Source: Brachyspira innocens ATCC 29796 (lineage in GTDB: Bacteria > Spirochaetota > Brachyspiria > Brachyspirales > Brachyspiraceae). Taken from it: a stretch of DNA of 64,000 nucleotides. Below are positions 26,903 to 34,728 of the stretch, in pieces (within the stretch, counting starts at the first letter, position 1; each line of letters opens with the position of its first letter). The stretch covers positions 79,414 to 143,413 of the forward strand of contig NZ_ARQI01000129.1 in NCBI RefSeq assembly GCF_000384655.1, written 5' to 3'. The notes under the pieces are model-generated. The model was given only the letters and a program-made list of their open reading frames with translations. It ran no database searches and was not told the DNA's origin. Position numbers and translations under genes: made by a program.

Positions 26903-27562
26903 TTATAAAAGTCCAATATTTTTCAAAAAATTTCCAGTATTTTCTAAAAGTGCCTCTCCATTATTTATTCTCTCACTTAAAGAAAGTAAATCCTCATACT
27001 CATCAATATCATGCTTTTTTTCTATAACTGAATATTTAAAATTGTTTTTTTCTATAAAGAATAAAATATCTTTCAAAATACCGCTTTCAGACTTCACTAT
27101 AATATCGCTGTATTTATTCATACCCACAAGATAATATCCGCCGTCAAAACTCTCACCAAATACAAAATCATTATCACTGAGTATATTAAATGCATCTATA
27201 ATGTTTTCTTTAGTTATCTCTGGTATATCAGCACCAATTAAAACGCATTTATCATACCCTAAAAATAATACCTCTTTAATAGAATTATATATTTTTTCAT
27301 TAAGATTACTGCCTTCCTGTTTAATATACTCAACATCATTATTAAATATTTCTTTTAAGATATTAAAATCACCTTCTGGATTATATGATACTATAACATC
27401 GATATCATATTCTTTTAATCCTATCATTTCTTTATATATATCTTTTAAAAAACATTTATGAATATCGGCACATTCATCTGGAGTTAATTTTGTCTGAAGT
27501 CTTGTTTTTGTTTTTCCAGCTATTGGTATTCTAGTAAATATTATAAAGGCATTTGATTTCAT
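26903..27562 (-). CDS. CofC-like nucleotidyltransferase-fold protein, TIGR04282/DUF2064 type
   Basis: 219 residues. FTRIPIAGKTKTRLQTKLTP at the N-terminus is the nucleotide loop of the DUF2064/CofC-like group; GYDKCVLIGADIPEIT and FGESFDGGYYLVGM are the other family blocks. CofC itself guanylylates a phospho-acid in F420 synthesis; members of this subgroup occur next to TIGR04283 transferases and have no settled reaction. The ATG at 27562 abuts the stop of the membrane-protein gene upstream, and its stop abuts the next start, so the genes are tightly coupled. Confidence is high for the family, low for the chemistry. Confidence 0.83.
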   Translation of the reverse strand: MKSNAFIIFTRIPIAGKTKTRLQTKLTPDECADIHKCFLKDIYKEMIGLKEYDIDVIVSYNPEGDFNILKEIFNNDVEYIKQEGSNLNEKIYNSIKEVLFLGYDKCVLIGADIPEITKENIIDAFNILSDNDFVFGESFDGGYYLVGMNKYSDIIVKSESGILKDILFFIEKNNFKYSVIEKKHDIDEYEDLLSLSERINNGEALLENTGNFLKNIGLL

Positions 27563-27967
27563 TTATTTATTACCTTTATCTATTACTTTTTTAGAATATA
27601 TAAAAATAAGTCCCCCAATAATAAATAAAAGCAGAATAATATTGATAGTATTAAGCTTTAATAATTTGCCAGCATGTAAACCATCTCTTATAATAGATGC
27701 TGGAACATATGCAGCACTTTTAGGAGACAATATTATTAGAGTAATTACCAAGAATAATATAAGATTAATAGATGAAAATATTTTAAAATTTTTAAAAATG
27801 TTTTTTTTGCTTCCTACAAATAAAAATATTATAAAAAACAAAGCCCATACAATAAAAAAACATAAACCTATATTAACTCTCATCTCAAGCCATACATTTT
27901 TAAACATAATAAAAGCAATTATCATAGCCCATAAGAAAGTATTATAAAGTATAATAAAATATTTCAC
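27563..27967 (-). CDS. Four-helix membrane protein of unknown function
   Basis: 134 residues, start GTG at 27967. Four hydrophobic segments are apparent (about residues 5-22, 32-52, 63-82 and 106-125), with short polar loops and a lysine-rich C-terminus. The loop SPKSAAYVPASIIRDGLHAG after the third helix is the most conserved-looking part. I do not recognise a family. It lies between the YdjY-like lipoproteins and the CofC-like gene with almost no spacing, so it probably belongs to the same membrane-linked process. Confidence 0.7.
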   Translation of the reverse strand: MKYFIILYNTFLWAMIIAFIMFKNVWLEMRVNIGLCFFIVWALFFIIFLFVGSKKNIFKNFKIFSSINLILFLVITLIILSPKSAAYVPASIIRDGLHAGKLLKLNTINIILLLFIIGGLIFIYSKKVIDKGNK

Positions 27968-27987
27968 CTATCAATCCCTTAAATTTT

Positions 27988-28689
27988 TTAATTATTATTG
28001 TCAGCTATTCTAAAAATCACTGATACTCTTGTTCCATCTGGCGGAAGTACATCTTCTCTGCCATATCTTCCTATTTTTTTCACCTCAACAGCACCTGTTT
28101 CATAAGCAGCATCGCTTGTAATACCAACTGCACAGCTATCAAGACATAGTATGCAGCCTGTTCTTTTAGATTTAGCAGCCTCAAAATTTCCGCCGAATCT
28201 AATATCCATAGGTCTTTCTTCATCTGATCTTATTATATCTGAAAAAGGAATTTCTTTACCCAAACCGTCCCAAGTAACAAATACATCTAATTTCTGACCA
28301 TCTACTGTTTTTTCTAATTTCATATCTTCCATAGTAAGATTGTTTCCAGCTACTGCTCCTATATCTATTAATGCCTGATAAAATTCTCTCTCATCTGACA
28401 AACCTCTCAAAACTGATTTATCACCATTAACACCTCTGTCAAATACTACACCATGTCTTGTAGGACTGTTAAAATATTTGCCGTTTACTTCTGCTGGAAT
28501 GATAACTTCTTTTTTCTCTATATCAATAACAACAGGCTCAGCTCCTTCATCTCTAAGTATTACGCTTCCCATAGAGTTAGTCAATTCTGCACCATTGCTG
28601 TTTACTGATGATGATTGTTGTTTATTTCCGCATGATGATAACATTAATGCCGATAATAAACATAACATAATAATAATTTTTTTGTTCAT
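27988..28689 (-). CDS. YdjY-like lipoprotein with CxxCxxxC motif (copy 2)
   Basis: 233 residues with AAGGAGT ribosome site and lipobox LSSC. The mature protein contains VDGQKLDVFVTWDGLGKEIP, RFGGNFEAAKSKRTGCILCL and DSCAVGIT, so a CILCLDSC (CxxCxxxC) cluster sits at about residues 178-185. This matches E. coli YdjY, described as a ferredoxin-like protein encoded between the TVP38/TMEM64 genes ydjX and ydjZ. The same three-gene content is found here. The copy at 28755 is a close relative. Fe-S or metal binding by the three cysteines is inferred. It differs from copy 1 mostly in the linker after the lipobox. Confidence 0.82.
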   Translation of the reverse strand: MNKKIIIMLCLLSALMLSSCGNKQQSSSVNSNGAELTNSMGSVILRDEGAEPVVIDIEKKEVIIPAEVNGKYFNSPTRHGVVFDRGVNGDKSVLRGLSDEREFYQALIDIGAVAGNNLTMEDMKLEKTVDGQKLDVFVTWDGLGKEIPFSDIIRSDEERPMDIRFGGNFEAAKSKRTGCILCLDSCAVGITSDAAYETGAVEVKKIGRYGREDVLPPDGTRVSVIFRIADNNN

Positions 28690-28754
28690 ACATTACTCCT
28701 TTTAAACCTTAAAAATATTTATTTCATATTACTTATACTTAAACTAAATAAATA

Positions 28755-29453
28755 TTATTCTGCTATTCTAAATATTACATAAACCTTGCTTCCATCAGCT
28801 GGAAGTACATCTTCTCTTATATATTTATCTATTTTTTTACTGTCAAGTTCTGCAGTCGCAAAAGCAGCATCACTTGTTATAGCAATAGGACAGCTGTCAA
28901 GACATAGTATGCAGCCTGTTCTATTAGCTTTAGCAGCCTCAAAATTTCCGCCGAATCTAACATCAATAGGTCTTTCCTCTGAAGATTTTATTACTTCAGA
29001 AAAAGGTATTTCTTTATCCAAGCCGTCCCAAGTAACAAATATATCTAATTTCTGACCATCTACATATTCACTTACTTTACCATAATCTTCAAGTTTAAGA
29101 TTATTTCCTGCTACTGCCCCTATATCAATTAAAGCCTGATAAACTTCTCTTTCATCTGTTAATCCTACTAAAACAGCTCTGTCTCCATACTTACCGCCTT
29201 TAAATACTATGCCATGATGTCTTGAAGGCGTATTAAAATATTTACCATTTACTGTTGCTTCTATAATGACTTCTTTATTATCATTATCTATCACAACAGG
29301 AACTGCATTTTCATCTCTTAATATGACGCTTCCCATCGAATTAGTTAATTGAGAATTTTCTGAAGCTGACTTATTTGATTCTTCAGATTGTTTACTTCCG
29401 CATGATGAAAACATAAATGCAGAAAGTAAAATAATAATAATTTTTTTGTTCAT
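28755..29453 (-). CDS. YdjY-like lipoprotein with CxxCxxxC motif (copy 1)
   Basis: 232 residues, AAGGAGT ribosome site, lipobox FSSC. It keeps every block of copy 2: ELTNSMGSVILRDE in the form QLTNSMGSVILRDE, YQALIDIGAVAGNNL, VDGQKLDIFVTWDGLDKEIP, RFGGNFEAAKANRTGCILCL and DSCPIAIT. The proline after the last cysteine is ferredoxin-like. The pair arose by tandem duplication, and both genes keep the same start region, so a hetero-pair or two partner specificities are possible. Upstream lies a 481-base gap that separates it from the two TVP38 genes and holds repeats; it may have its own promoter. Confidence 0.82.
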   Translation of the reverse strand: MNKKIIIILLSAFMFSSCGSKQSEESNKSASENSQLTNSMGSVILRDENAVPVVIDNDNKEVIIEATVNGKYFNTPSRHHGIVFKGGKYGDRAVLVGLTDEREVYQALIDIGAVAGNNLKLEDYGKVSEYVDGQKLDIFVTWDGLDKEIPFSEVIKSSEERPIDVRFGGNFEAAKANRTGCILCLDSCPIAITSDAAFATAELDSKKIDKYIREDVLPADGSKVYVIFRIAE

Positions 29454-29614
29454 ATATTACTCCTTTTAAAAACTTAAAAATATTTCGCTTAAAAGTTCTG
29501 AATACTTACGCATTCAGATGCTAAATATTTTTAAGATTATTAGCATATTAAAAAATCACTATACAAAAACTCAAAAATATACTGAAAATTTTTAAGTTTG
29601 TCAATTTTTATGTT

Positions 29615-29640
29615 GTTCTTTTTCCCGCCGCAAAAAGAAC
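29615..29640. other. Hairpin with GC loop
   Basis: GTTCTTTTT and AAAAAGAAC form a perfect 9-bp stem around the loop CCCGCCGC. It lies 160 bases before the YdjY-1 start. It could end transcripts from the TVP38 genes or be part of a dispersed repeat. Confidence 0.45.
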
Positions 29641-29727
29641 CAAAAAGTGCAAGTCTAAAATAAAACTAAATCCTACTAATTATGTTTTATATGTAGAATA
29701 AATTATTAAATTTAACCTAAAATATAG

Positions 29728-29885
29728 CCTTTCGCTACTGATGGCTGTGCCTGCTTCTCGCCGCAGACGTACTTCATATGTGGCACACATGCCTACGGCA
29801 CGCAGAGCAAGGCGGACAGCGTCACAAAAGAAGTGGGGTGGCGGCACGACTGTGTACTTCGTAGCAAAGCCCTGCAAATATTTTA
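29728..29885 (+). repeat. GC-rich intergenic element (element B)
   Basis: About 158 bases with far higher G+C than anything around. Its ends are imperfect inverted repeats: AATATAGCCTTTCGCTAC at the left and GTAGCAAAGCC..CAAATATT at the right, and GTACTTC occurs twice inside. A second, decayed copy in the opposite direction is at 25023-25102. A 76-codon minus-strand frame across it shows no protein features. The remaining part of 29454-29934 is AT-rich. Confidence 0.55.
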
Positions 29886-29903
29886 AATTAAAAAAATTAA
29901 TTT

Positions 29904-29932
29904 TTGACAAATTATAGTTGTTTAGGTATACA
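29904..29932 (+). repeat. Promoter-like repeat, copy B
   Basis: TTGACA, 17-base spacer ending GTTGTTTAGG, TATACA; starts 18 bases after element B and ends 2 bases before the stop of the opposing TVP38 gene. The only transcript it could make is antisense to that gene. Confidence 0.6.
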
Positions 29933-29934
29933 CT

Positions 29935-30612
29935 CTAAACAGATTTATCATTAATATATTTACTCTTCAAAAATAAAGATAATACTAATACAAATATTAA
30001 AATAATACCTGCAATCAAAAAATATAAATATCTGTTATTATCAGAAACTATACCTACAGAAGCTATAGTAAATAAAGATATACCCGGAAGCATAAATAAA
30101 AATGTATACAATGAATACTTCACAAAGCTTACATCAGTTATACCATAAGCAAAATTCTGTATATTATAAGGAAATAAAGGTACTAACCTAGTAATCATCA
30201 AAAGGATCATGGCATTTTTATTTCCTTCCTCAAATAAAAGTTTATTTAAATATTTATTTTTCTCTACCAATGGCTTTATAGTATCTTTTAGAAAAAACCT
30301 AGCTATTAAAAAAGAAATTACAGCAGCCAAAGTAGCAGAAAAAGAACATAATATTATGCCAAGTACAGGACCAAACAGTAATCCAGAAAATAAAGCAAAT
30401 GCTATACCTGGTAAAGCTAACACAGAACTTCCTATAGCTGTTACTACAATATATATGATAGAAGCCCTAATTATATTATCTCCAAGTATATTTCTAAAAT
30501 CTTCCAAATTATGTATTCTGTCATGCAGTTTATAATGATGATTTAATATAATAACAGCTATAACTGCTGCCAAAAATATAATAAGTTTTATATATTTAGT
30601 TTTTAACTTCAT
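29935..30612 (-). CDS. TVP38/TMEM64 (DedA-superfamily, YdjX/YdjZ-like) membrane protein 2
   Basis: 225 residues, about six membrane segments. The central SNARE-associated/VTT domain is visible: ALFSGLLFGPVLGIILCSFS, SFLIARFFLK and MITRLVPLFPYNIQNFAYGI, the latter the RL.P.FPY..QN...G signature. Its start overlaps the end of the paralogue at 30596 by 17 bases, so translation is coupled. Members are proposed lipid or small-solute transporters. With the YdjY-like genes downstream this recreates the E. coli ydjXYZ gene set. Confidence 0.88.
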   Translation of the reverse strand: MKLKTKYIKLIIFLAAVIAVIILNHHYKLHDRIHNLEDFRNILGDNIIRASIIYIVVTAIGSSVLALPGIAFALFSGLLFGPVLGIILCSFSATLAAVISFLIARFFLKDTIKPLVEKNKYLNKLLFEEGNKNAMILLMITRLVPLFPYNIQNFAYGITDVSFVKYSLYTFLFMLPGISLFTIASVGIVSDNNRYLYFLIAGIILIFVLVLSLFLKSKYINDKSV

Positions 30613-31351
30613 TATTATTTTCAGCCTTATTTTCTGCTTTTTGAGTTTTATCTTTTCTATTTTTATATATCTGTCTTAATAAAATTATCAATGCAGACAA
30701 TGCAAACAATATTAAAAGCCCAGTAACAAACAGTTTAGCACCTCCAGTGAGCATGCCTCCTACATATGAATATACTATTGTAGCAGGAAGCTGTCCTATT
30801 CCAGTAGCTATAAAAAAACTTAAAAAATTCATAGATGTCAATCCTGCTGCATAGCTTACTATATCAAAAGACATAAAAGGAAGAAGCCTTGCTATAAGCA
30901 CACTTTGTTTTCCATATTTTTCAAAAAACTCATCTATTTGTTTTAATCCAGTCTTGCTTGTAAGTTTTTCAACAAAATCTCTTCCTAATATTCTTGCTAT
31001 ATAAAAACATACAGCAGCACCTGCCATAGCACTAGACCAAGATAATAATGCTCCAGCTTTCCAGCCGAATAAATTAGCATTTGCAAATGTGAGTAAAAAT
31101 GCTGGCAAAGGTGCTATTACAGACTGAAGTACCATAAGTATAAATGAAACTGCCATAGCATAATGTCCGTAAGAAGCTACAAATTCCTTTACTACATTAA
31201 AATCACCAGAGGCAAACATTTTAAATATTGTATTAAGATTACTATTTACCTGCGGTATAAAGAAATAAGAAAGTACTGCAAGCAAAATTATTAATATTAA
31301 AATTACTTTTTTTATTATTGATTTTTTATTTGAAACATTTGACTGTTCCAT
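30596..31351 (-). CDS. TVP38/TMEM64 (DedA-superfamily, YdjX/YdjZ-like) membrane protein 1
   Basis: 251 residues with AGGAG ribosome site. A first helix at about 14-31, then the VTT core: TFANANLFGWKAGALLSWSS, CFYIARILGRDFVEKL, IARLLPFMSFDIVSYAAGL, and three more helices, with a basic/polar C-terminal tail rich in Lys, Glu and Asn. Compared with copy 2 the loop is LLPFMSFDI rather than LVPLFPYNI, as seen between YdjX- and YdjZ-type partners. It is the first gene of the minus-strand run. Confidence 0.88.
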   Translation of the reverse strand: MEQSNVSNKKSIIKKVILILIILLAVLSYFFIPQVNSNLNTIFKMFASGDFNVVKEFVASYGHYAMAVSFILMVLQSVIAPLPAFLLTFANANLFGWKAGALLSWSSAMAGAAVCFYIARILGRDFVEKLTSKTGLKQIDEFFEKYGKQSVLIARLLPFMSFDIVSYAAGLTSMNFLSFFIATGIGQLPATIVYSYVGGMLTGGAKLFVTGLLILFALSALIILLRQIYKNRKDKTQKAENKAENNNEVKN

Positions 31352-31588
31352 AAAATTAAACTCCTAAAAATGATAGAATAATTTTTTATTATGATTTTAA
31401 AGCCGCACGGACTAATATTTTTTATTTAAGAGGAAATTTATGATTGTTAAAAAACATACAAAATAGCAGTTTTTTTGATAAAAGAATAAACATAAGAAAA
31501 ATCCAGTAAAGTTACTTTATAAGTATGATAACAAAAATAATAAAAATATCAAGCATAAAACCGTAATATATAATTTTTTTGTAAACTA

Positions 31589-31617
31589 TTGACATTTTAT
31601 TATCTAAATTATATTAT
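31589..31617 (+). promoter_or_regulatory. Promoter of the ECF transporter operon
   Basis: TTGACA (31589-31594) and TATTAT (31612-31617), spacer 17, about 240 bases before the S-component start. 31352-31588 holds only the divergent upstream region of the TVP38 gene with no feature I can name. Confidence 0.55.
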
Positions 31618-31857
31618 TAAAATATAGTTTTCAAAAAATAATAATCATTAAAGGTATTAATTTCATATGAATATTTTATCGTCATCACAAAATATGCATT
31701 TCAGTAATCAATACCACTTTCCCCAGATAATCTAAATAATGCAGGCAGGCTGTCTGTAAAAACATCAATATTCTCTTCTTATTTTAATGAATATAAATAA
31801 ATATAATTGATTAATTTTTTAATCAGTTAAAATAAAAAAACTAAAAGGATTTACACA
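31618..31857 (+). promoter_or_regulatory. Long 5' leader of the ECF operon, possible cis-regulatory RNA
   Basis: If the promoter at 31589 is used, the leader is about 230 bases, unusually long here. It includes a CCCC stretch near 31720, a small hairpin from CAGGC/GTCTG near 31741-31757, and GATTAA/TTAATC with a T4 loop shortly before the ribosome site AAAGGA. It matches no riboswitch I can recognise. Confidence 0.35.
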
Positions 31858-32475
31858 ATGAAAACAAAAGCGTATTCATTAACTTTTTGTGCTATAGGCG
31901 TAGCATTAAACATAGTGCTTTCATTTATAGCAAAACACTTAAATATCCCATTTGTATTTTTCGATGTAATGGGTACAGTATTAAGCGGTGCAGTACTAGG
32001 GCCATTATACGGAGCTATTACTGGATTCGTTACCAATTTAATTACTTCTATGGTTAATAATCCTGCAGAACTTCCTTATGCTATTGTTAATATGATGATA
32101 GGTATAATAACAGGATTTATTTCTATTAAGTTCGGATTCAAAATTCATACAGCTATAATAACAGGTGTAATACTTGCTGTTGCAGCACCTTTAGTAGGAA
32201 CTCCTATAACAGTAATATTATACGGCGGATTAGCTGGCGGAACTATGGATATTATGACTGGATTCTTAATTCAAAGCGGTCAGAAAATATTTACTTCTGC
32301 ATTTATACCTAGAATAATATCAAATATTATAGATAAGCCTTTATCTTGTATAATAGCATATATTATAATTTTAAGAATGCCTAGCTCTCTTCTCTCTAAA
32401 ATAACAACAAATAAAAAATTATTAGCTCAAAAAAATGCTGCTTCTTCAAAAGATGAGGATATAGATAATGAATAG
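31858..32475 (+). CDS. ECF transporter S component, CD3073-like
   Basis: 205 residues with about six membrane helices. The segments FFDVMGTVLSGAVLGPLYGAI and GFVTNLITSM have the Gly-rich pattern of ECF substrate-binding (S) proteins, and the long cytoplasmic tail is charged. S components capture a vitamin-like compound and dock on the EcfAA'T module, which is encoded in the same operon. The stop overlaps the next gene, a TudS-like desulfidase, by 8 bases. Databases pair these two families under the Clostridioides names CD3073 and CD3072. That link hints at a thiolated substrate, but the compound is unknown. Confidence 0.82.
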   Translation: MKTKAYSLTFCAIGVALNIVLSFIAKHLNIPFVFFDVMGTVLSGAVLGPLYGAITGFVTNLITSMVNNPAELPYAIVNMMIGIITGFISIKFGFKIHTAIITGVILAVAAPLVGTPITVILYGGLAGGTMDIMTGFLIQSGQKIFTSAFIPRIISNIIDKPLSCIIAYIIILRMPSSLLSKITTNKKLLAQKNAASSKDEDIDNE

Positions 32476-32986
32476 GTCAAAAAAATTGGCTGTATTATCG
32501 CATTGCATATTAAATCAAAATGCTGTTGTCAAAGGAGAATACAAAGATATGAATGTATTTTTTTCATTTGTACAAGAGCTATTTAAAAATAATATAGGAA
32601 TACTTCAGCTTCCATGCCCTGAAACAGAATGCTACGGATTAAAAAGATGGGGACATGTAAAAGAACAATTCAATAACTCTGGATATAAAAAATATGCTAG
32701 AGAAACTCTGAATTCATTTGCTGATACTCTTAAAGAATATATTAACAATGGATATGAAATAGTAGGAATATACGGAATAGCTGGAAGTCCTAGCTGCGGA
32801 GTTAATCTTACATGCTCTGCTGACTGGGAAGGAGAAGTAGGACTTTATAAAGATAAAGAAGATATTACATCAAGAGTAAAAATGATAAATGAAAGCGGTA
32901 TATTTATGGAGATGTTTAAATCTATACTAAAAGAAAATAATATAAATATACCTTTTTATGATGTTGATGATTATTTAAAAAAATAG
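32468..32986 (+). CDS. TudS-related putative desulfidase, CD3072-like (DUF523 relative)
   Basis: 172 residues. Conserved cysteines lie in HCILNQNAVVKG (Cys about 13), LPCPETECYGLKRWG (two cysteines), and GSPSCGVNL, with a further Cys in LTCSADWEGE. TudS-type thiouracil desulfidases hold a 4Fe-4S cluster with three cysteines and use its free iron to take sulfide from thio-nucleobases; the spacing here fits that group. It starts inside the S-component gene and is followed by a terminator before the ATPases, so it is made together with the S component. The likely task is to desulfurise the compound the transporter imports. This is an inference from co-location. Confidence 0.78.
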   Translation: MNRSKKLAVLSHCILNQNAVVKGEYKDMNVFFSFVQELFKNNIGILQLPCPETECYGLKRWGHVKEQFNNSGYKKYARETLNSFADTLKEYINNGYEIVGIYGIAGSPSCGVNLTCSADWEGEVGLYKDKEDITSRVKMINESGIFMEMFKSILKENNINIPFYDVDDYLKK

Positions 32987-33006
32987 ATATTTTTATTAAC
33001 AAAAAT

Positions 33007-33045
33007 ATATTGGGGTTTTATTATTAAAACCCCAATATTAATTTT
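33007..33045 (+). terminator. Strong terminator inside the ECF operon
   Basis: A 14-bp perfect stem (ATATTGGGGTTTTA/TAAAACCCCAATAT) with a 4-base loop, then a T-rich tract. It separates the S-component/desulfidase genes from the ATPase and T genes and would lower expression of the latter unless they have their own promoter. Confidence 0.85.
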
Positions 33046-33067
33046 TTATTTATTAGGAAAGTTTATA

Positions 33068-33898
33068 ATGAGTAAAGCTGTAGAGTTTAAAAACGTATGC
33101 TTTTCATATATTCAAGATGATGAAAACTACTTTCTTGACAATATTAATCTCTATATTGATGAAAACAGTTATTTAGCACTTCTTGGAAAAAACGGAAGCG
33201 GAAAATCTACATTAATAAAACTTATGTTTGGAATAGAAAAAGCAAATAAAGGCGAAATAAAAATATTTGATATGAATATAAATGAAAAAGCATATGAAAT
33301 ATATAAAATAGCAAGCCTAGTTTTTCAAAATCCTGATGATCAAATAGTAGCGGACACTATAGAACTTGATATCGCTTTTACTATGGAAAATTATTCTATA
33401 CCAAGCAAAGAGATGCATAAAAGAATAGATGAAGTACTTGAAATAGTAGAACTTTCAAATAAAAGAAAAGATAAAGTACATTCATTATCAGGAGGAGAAA
33501 AACAAAGACTATGTATAGCTTCATCTTTGGTATTAAATCCTAAAATACTTGTATTAGATGAACCTACATCTATGCTTGATGCTGAAAATAGAATGAAAGT
33601 AATTGAAGTATTAAAGAAAATACATTCAATGGGTACTGCTATAATTATAGTAACTCATCATATTAATGAAATAGAACATTGCAATGAAGTTGTATTTATG
33701 GATAATGGAAGTGTATCTTTTAAAGGCTCTTCAGATGAATTTGTAAGGGCTTTAATAAAAAATGATGAATTTCATAAGCTAAATATGCCTATTAATTTTA
33801 AGTTGGCTTATGAATTATATAAAAATAAAAATGTATTAATAGATAAAGATATTTTTAACTATAAAAAGGTTTGTGAAAGTTTATGGAAATATGTTTAA
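33068..33898 (+). CDS. ECF transporter ATPase A
   Basis: 276 residues. ABC ATPase motifs: LLGKNGSGKSTLIKL (Walker A), VFQNPDDQIVADTIELDIAF (the Q-loop form typical of EcfA/CbiO), LSGGEKQRLCIAS (signature), ILVLDEPTSMLD (Walker B) and IIIVTHHINE (switch His). AGGA precedes the ATG. The protein powers substrate uptake as a heterodimer with the next gene product. The two ATPase genes overlap by 16 bases. Confidence 0.93.
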   Translation: MSKAVEFKNVCFSYIQDDENYFLDNINLYIDENSYLALLGKNGSGKSTLIKLMFGIEKANKGEIKIFDMNINEKAYEIYKIASLVFQNPDDQIVADTIELDIAFTMENYSIPSKEMHKRIDEVLEIVELSNKRKDKVHSLSGGEKQRLCIASSLVLNPKILVLDEPTSMLDAENRMKVIEVLKKIHSMGTAIIIVTHHINEIEHCNEVVFMDNGSVSFKGSSDEFVRALIKNDEFHKLNMPINFKLAYELYKNKNVLIDKDIFNYKKVCESLWKYV

Positions 33899-34716
33899 AA
33901 AACTTAAATGCAGGATACATAATAAGCAAAAAAGAAAAAAAACTAATAACTGAAAATTTAAATGCTGTGTTTGAAAGCGGAAAATTTCATTTTTTGGCAG
34001 GAGTATCTGGAAGCGGAAAATCTACACTTCTTGAAACTATATGCCTGCTTATAAAAAAAATATCAGGTGAAATATTATTTGATAATAAGAATATAGAAGA
34101 CAAAAATAATCTAAAAGAGTTTAGACAATCATCTGGAATAATGCTTCAATACACAGAAAAACAATTTTTTAATAATACAGTAAGAGAAGAAATAACATTT
34201 AACCTAAAAAGACAAAAACTTGATAATAAAGAAATTAATAAAAAATTAAGAGCAACTCTAGAAATATTAAATATTGATAAAAAAATATTAAAAGCCTCTC
34301 CGTTTGAAATAAGCGGCGGTCAGAAAAGAACAATAGCACTAGCCTCTATAATAATAACCTCTCCTAAAATATTATTTTTAGATGAACCTACAGCAGGACT
34401 TGACTTTGAAAGCAAAAGTACATTCATGAATACTATAAAAAATTTAAATAAAACTTCTAATATTACTATTATACAGTCATCTCATATACTAGATGATATA
34501 ATAGAATACGGAGATTATGTTTTTATTATTAATAAAAATAAAAAATATATTCAAGGAAAACCAAAAGATTTATTATTTTCAAAAAATATACTTAAAGAAT
34601 ATAATCTAATAGAACCTGAAATTTTCTTATATATAGAAGAGCTTAAAAAATTAGGAATGAATAATATTGATAATGTATCAAATGCTGATGAATTAATACA
34701 AAAATTATTTTATTAA
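33883..34716 (+). CDS. ECF transporter ATPase A'
   Basis: 277 residues. GVSGSGKSTLLETIC (Walker A), MLQYTEKQFFNNTVREEITF (Q-loop), ISGGQKRTIALAS (signature), ILFLDEPTAGLDFE (Walker B) and IIQSSHILDD (switch). The last has Ser before His where Thr is usual, a minor change. It begins inside the previous gene and is followed by the T component after 12 bases, completing the EcfAA'T module. Such modules may serve several S components encoded elsewhere in the genome. Confidence 0.92.
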   Translation: MEICLKNLNAGYIISKKEKKLITENLNAVFESGKFHFLAGVSGSGKSTLLETICLLIKKISGEILFDNKNIEDKNNLKEFRQSSGIMLQYTEKQFFNNTVREEITFNLKRQKLDNKEINKKLRATLEILNIDKKILKASPFEISGGQKRTIALASIIITSPKILFLDEPTAGLDFESKSTFMNTIKNLNKTSNITIIQSSHILDDIIEYGDYVFIINKNKKYIQGKPKDLLFSKNILKEYNLIEPEIFLYIEELKKLGMNNIDNVSNADELIQKLFY

Positions 34717-34728
34717 AAGAGTATCATT

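Noticed and set aside
29680..29910. 76-codon minus-strand open frame
   Set aside because: It is the translation of GC-rich element B; residue composition (VVPPPHFFCDAVRLALRAVG) is an artefact of that element and there is no good start.
31618..31857. TPP, preQ1, SAM or purine riboswitch in the ECF leader
   Set aside because: None of the conserved cores of these classes is visible; only described as an unassigned leader.
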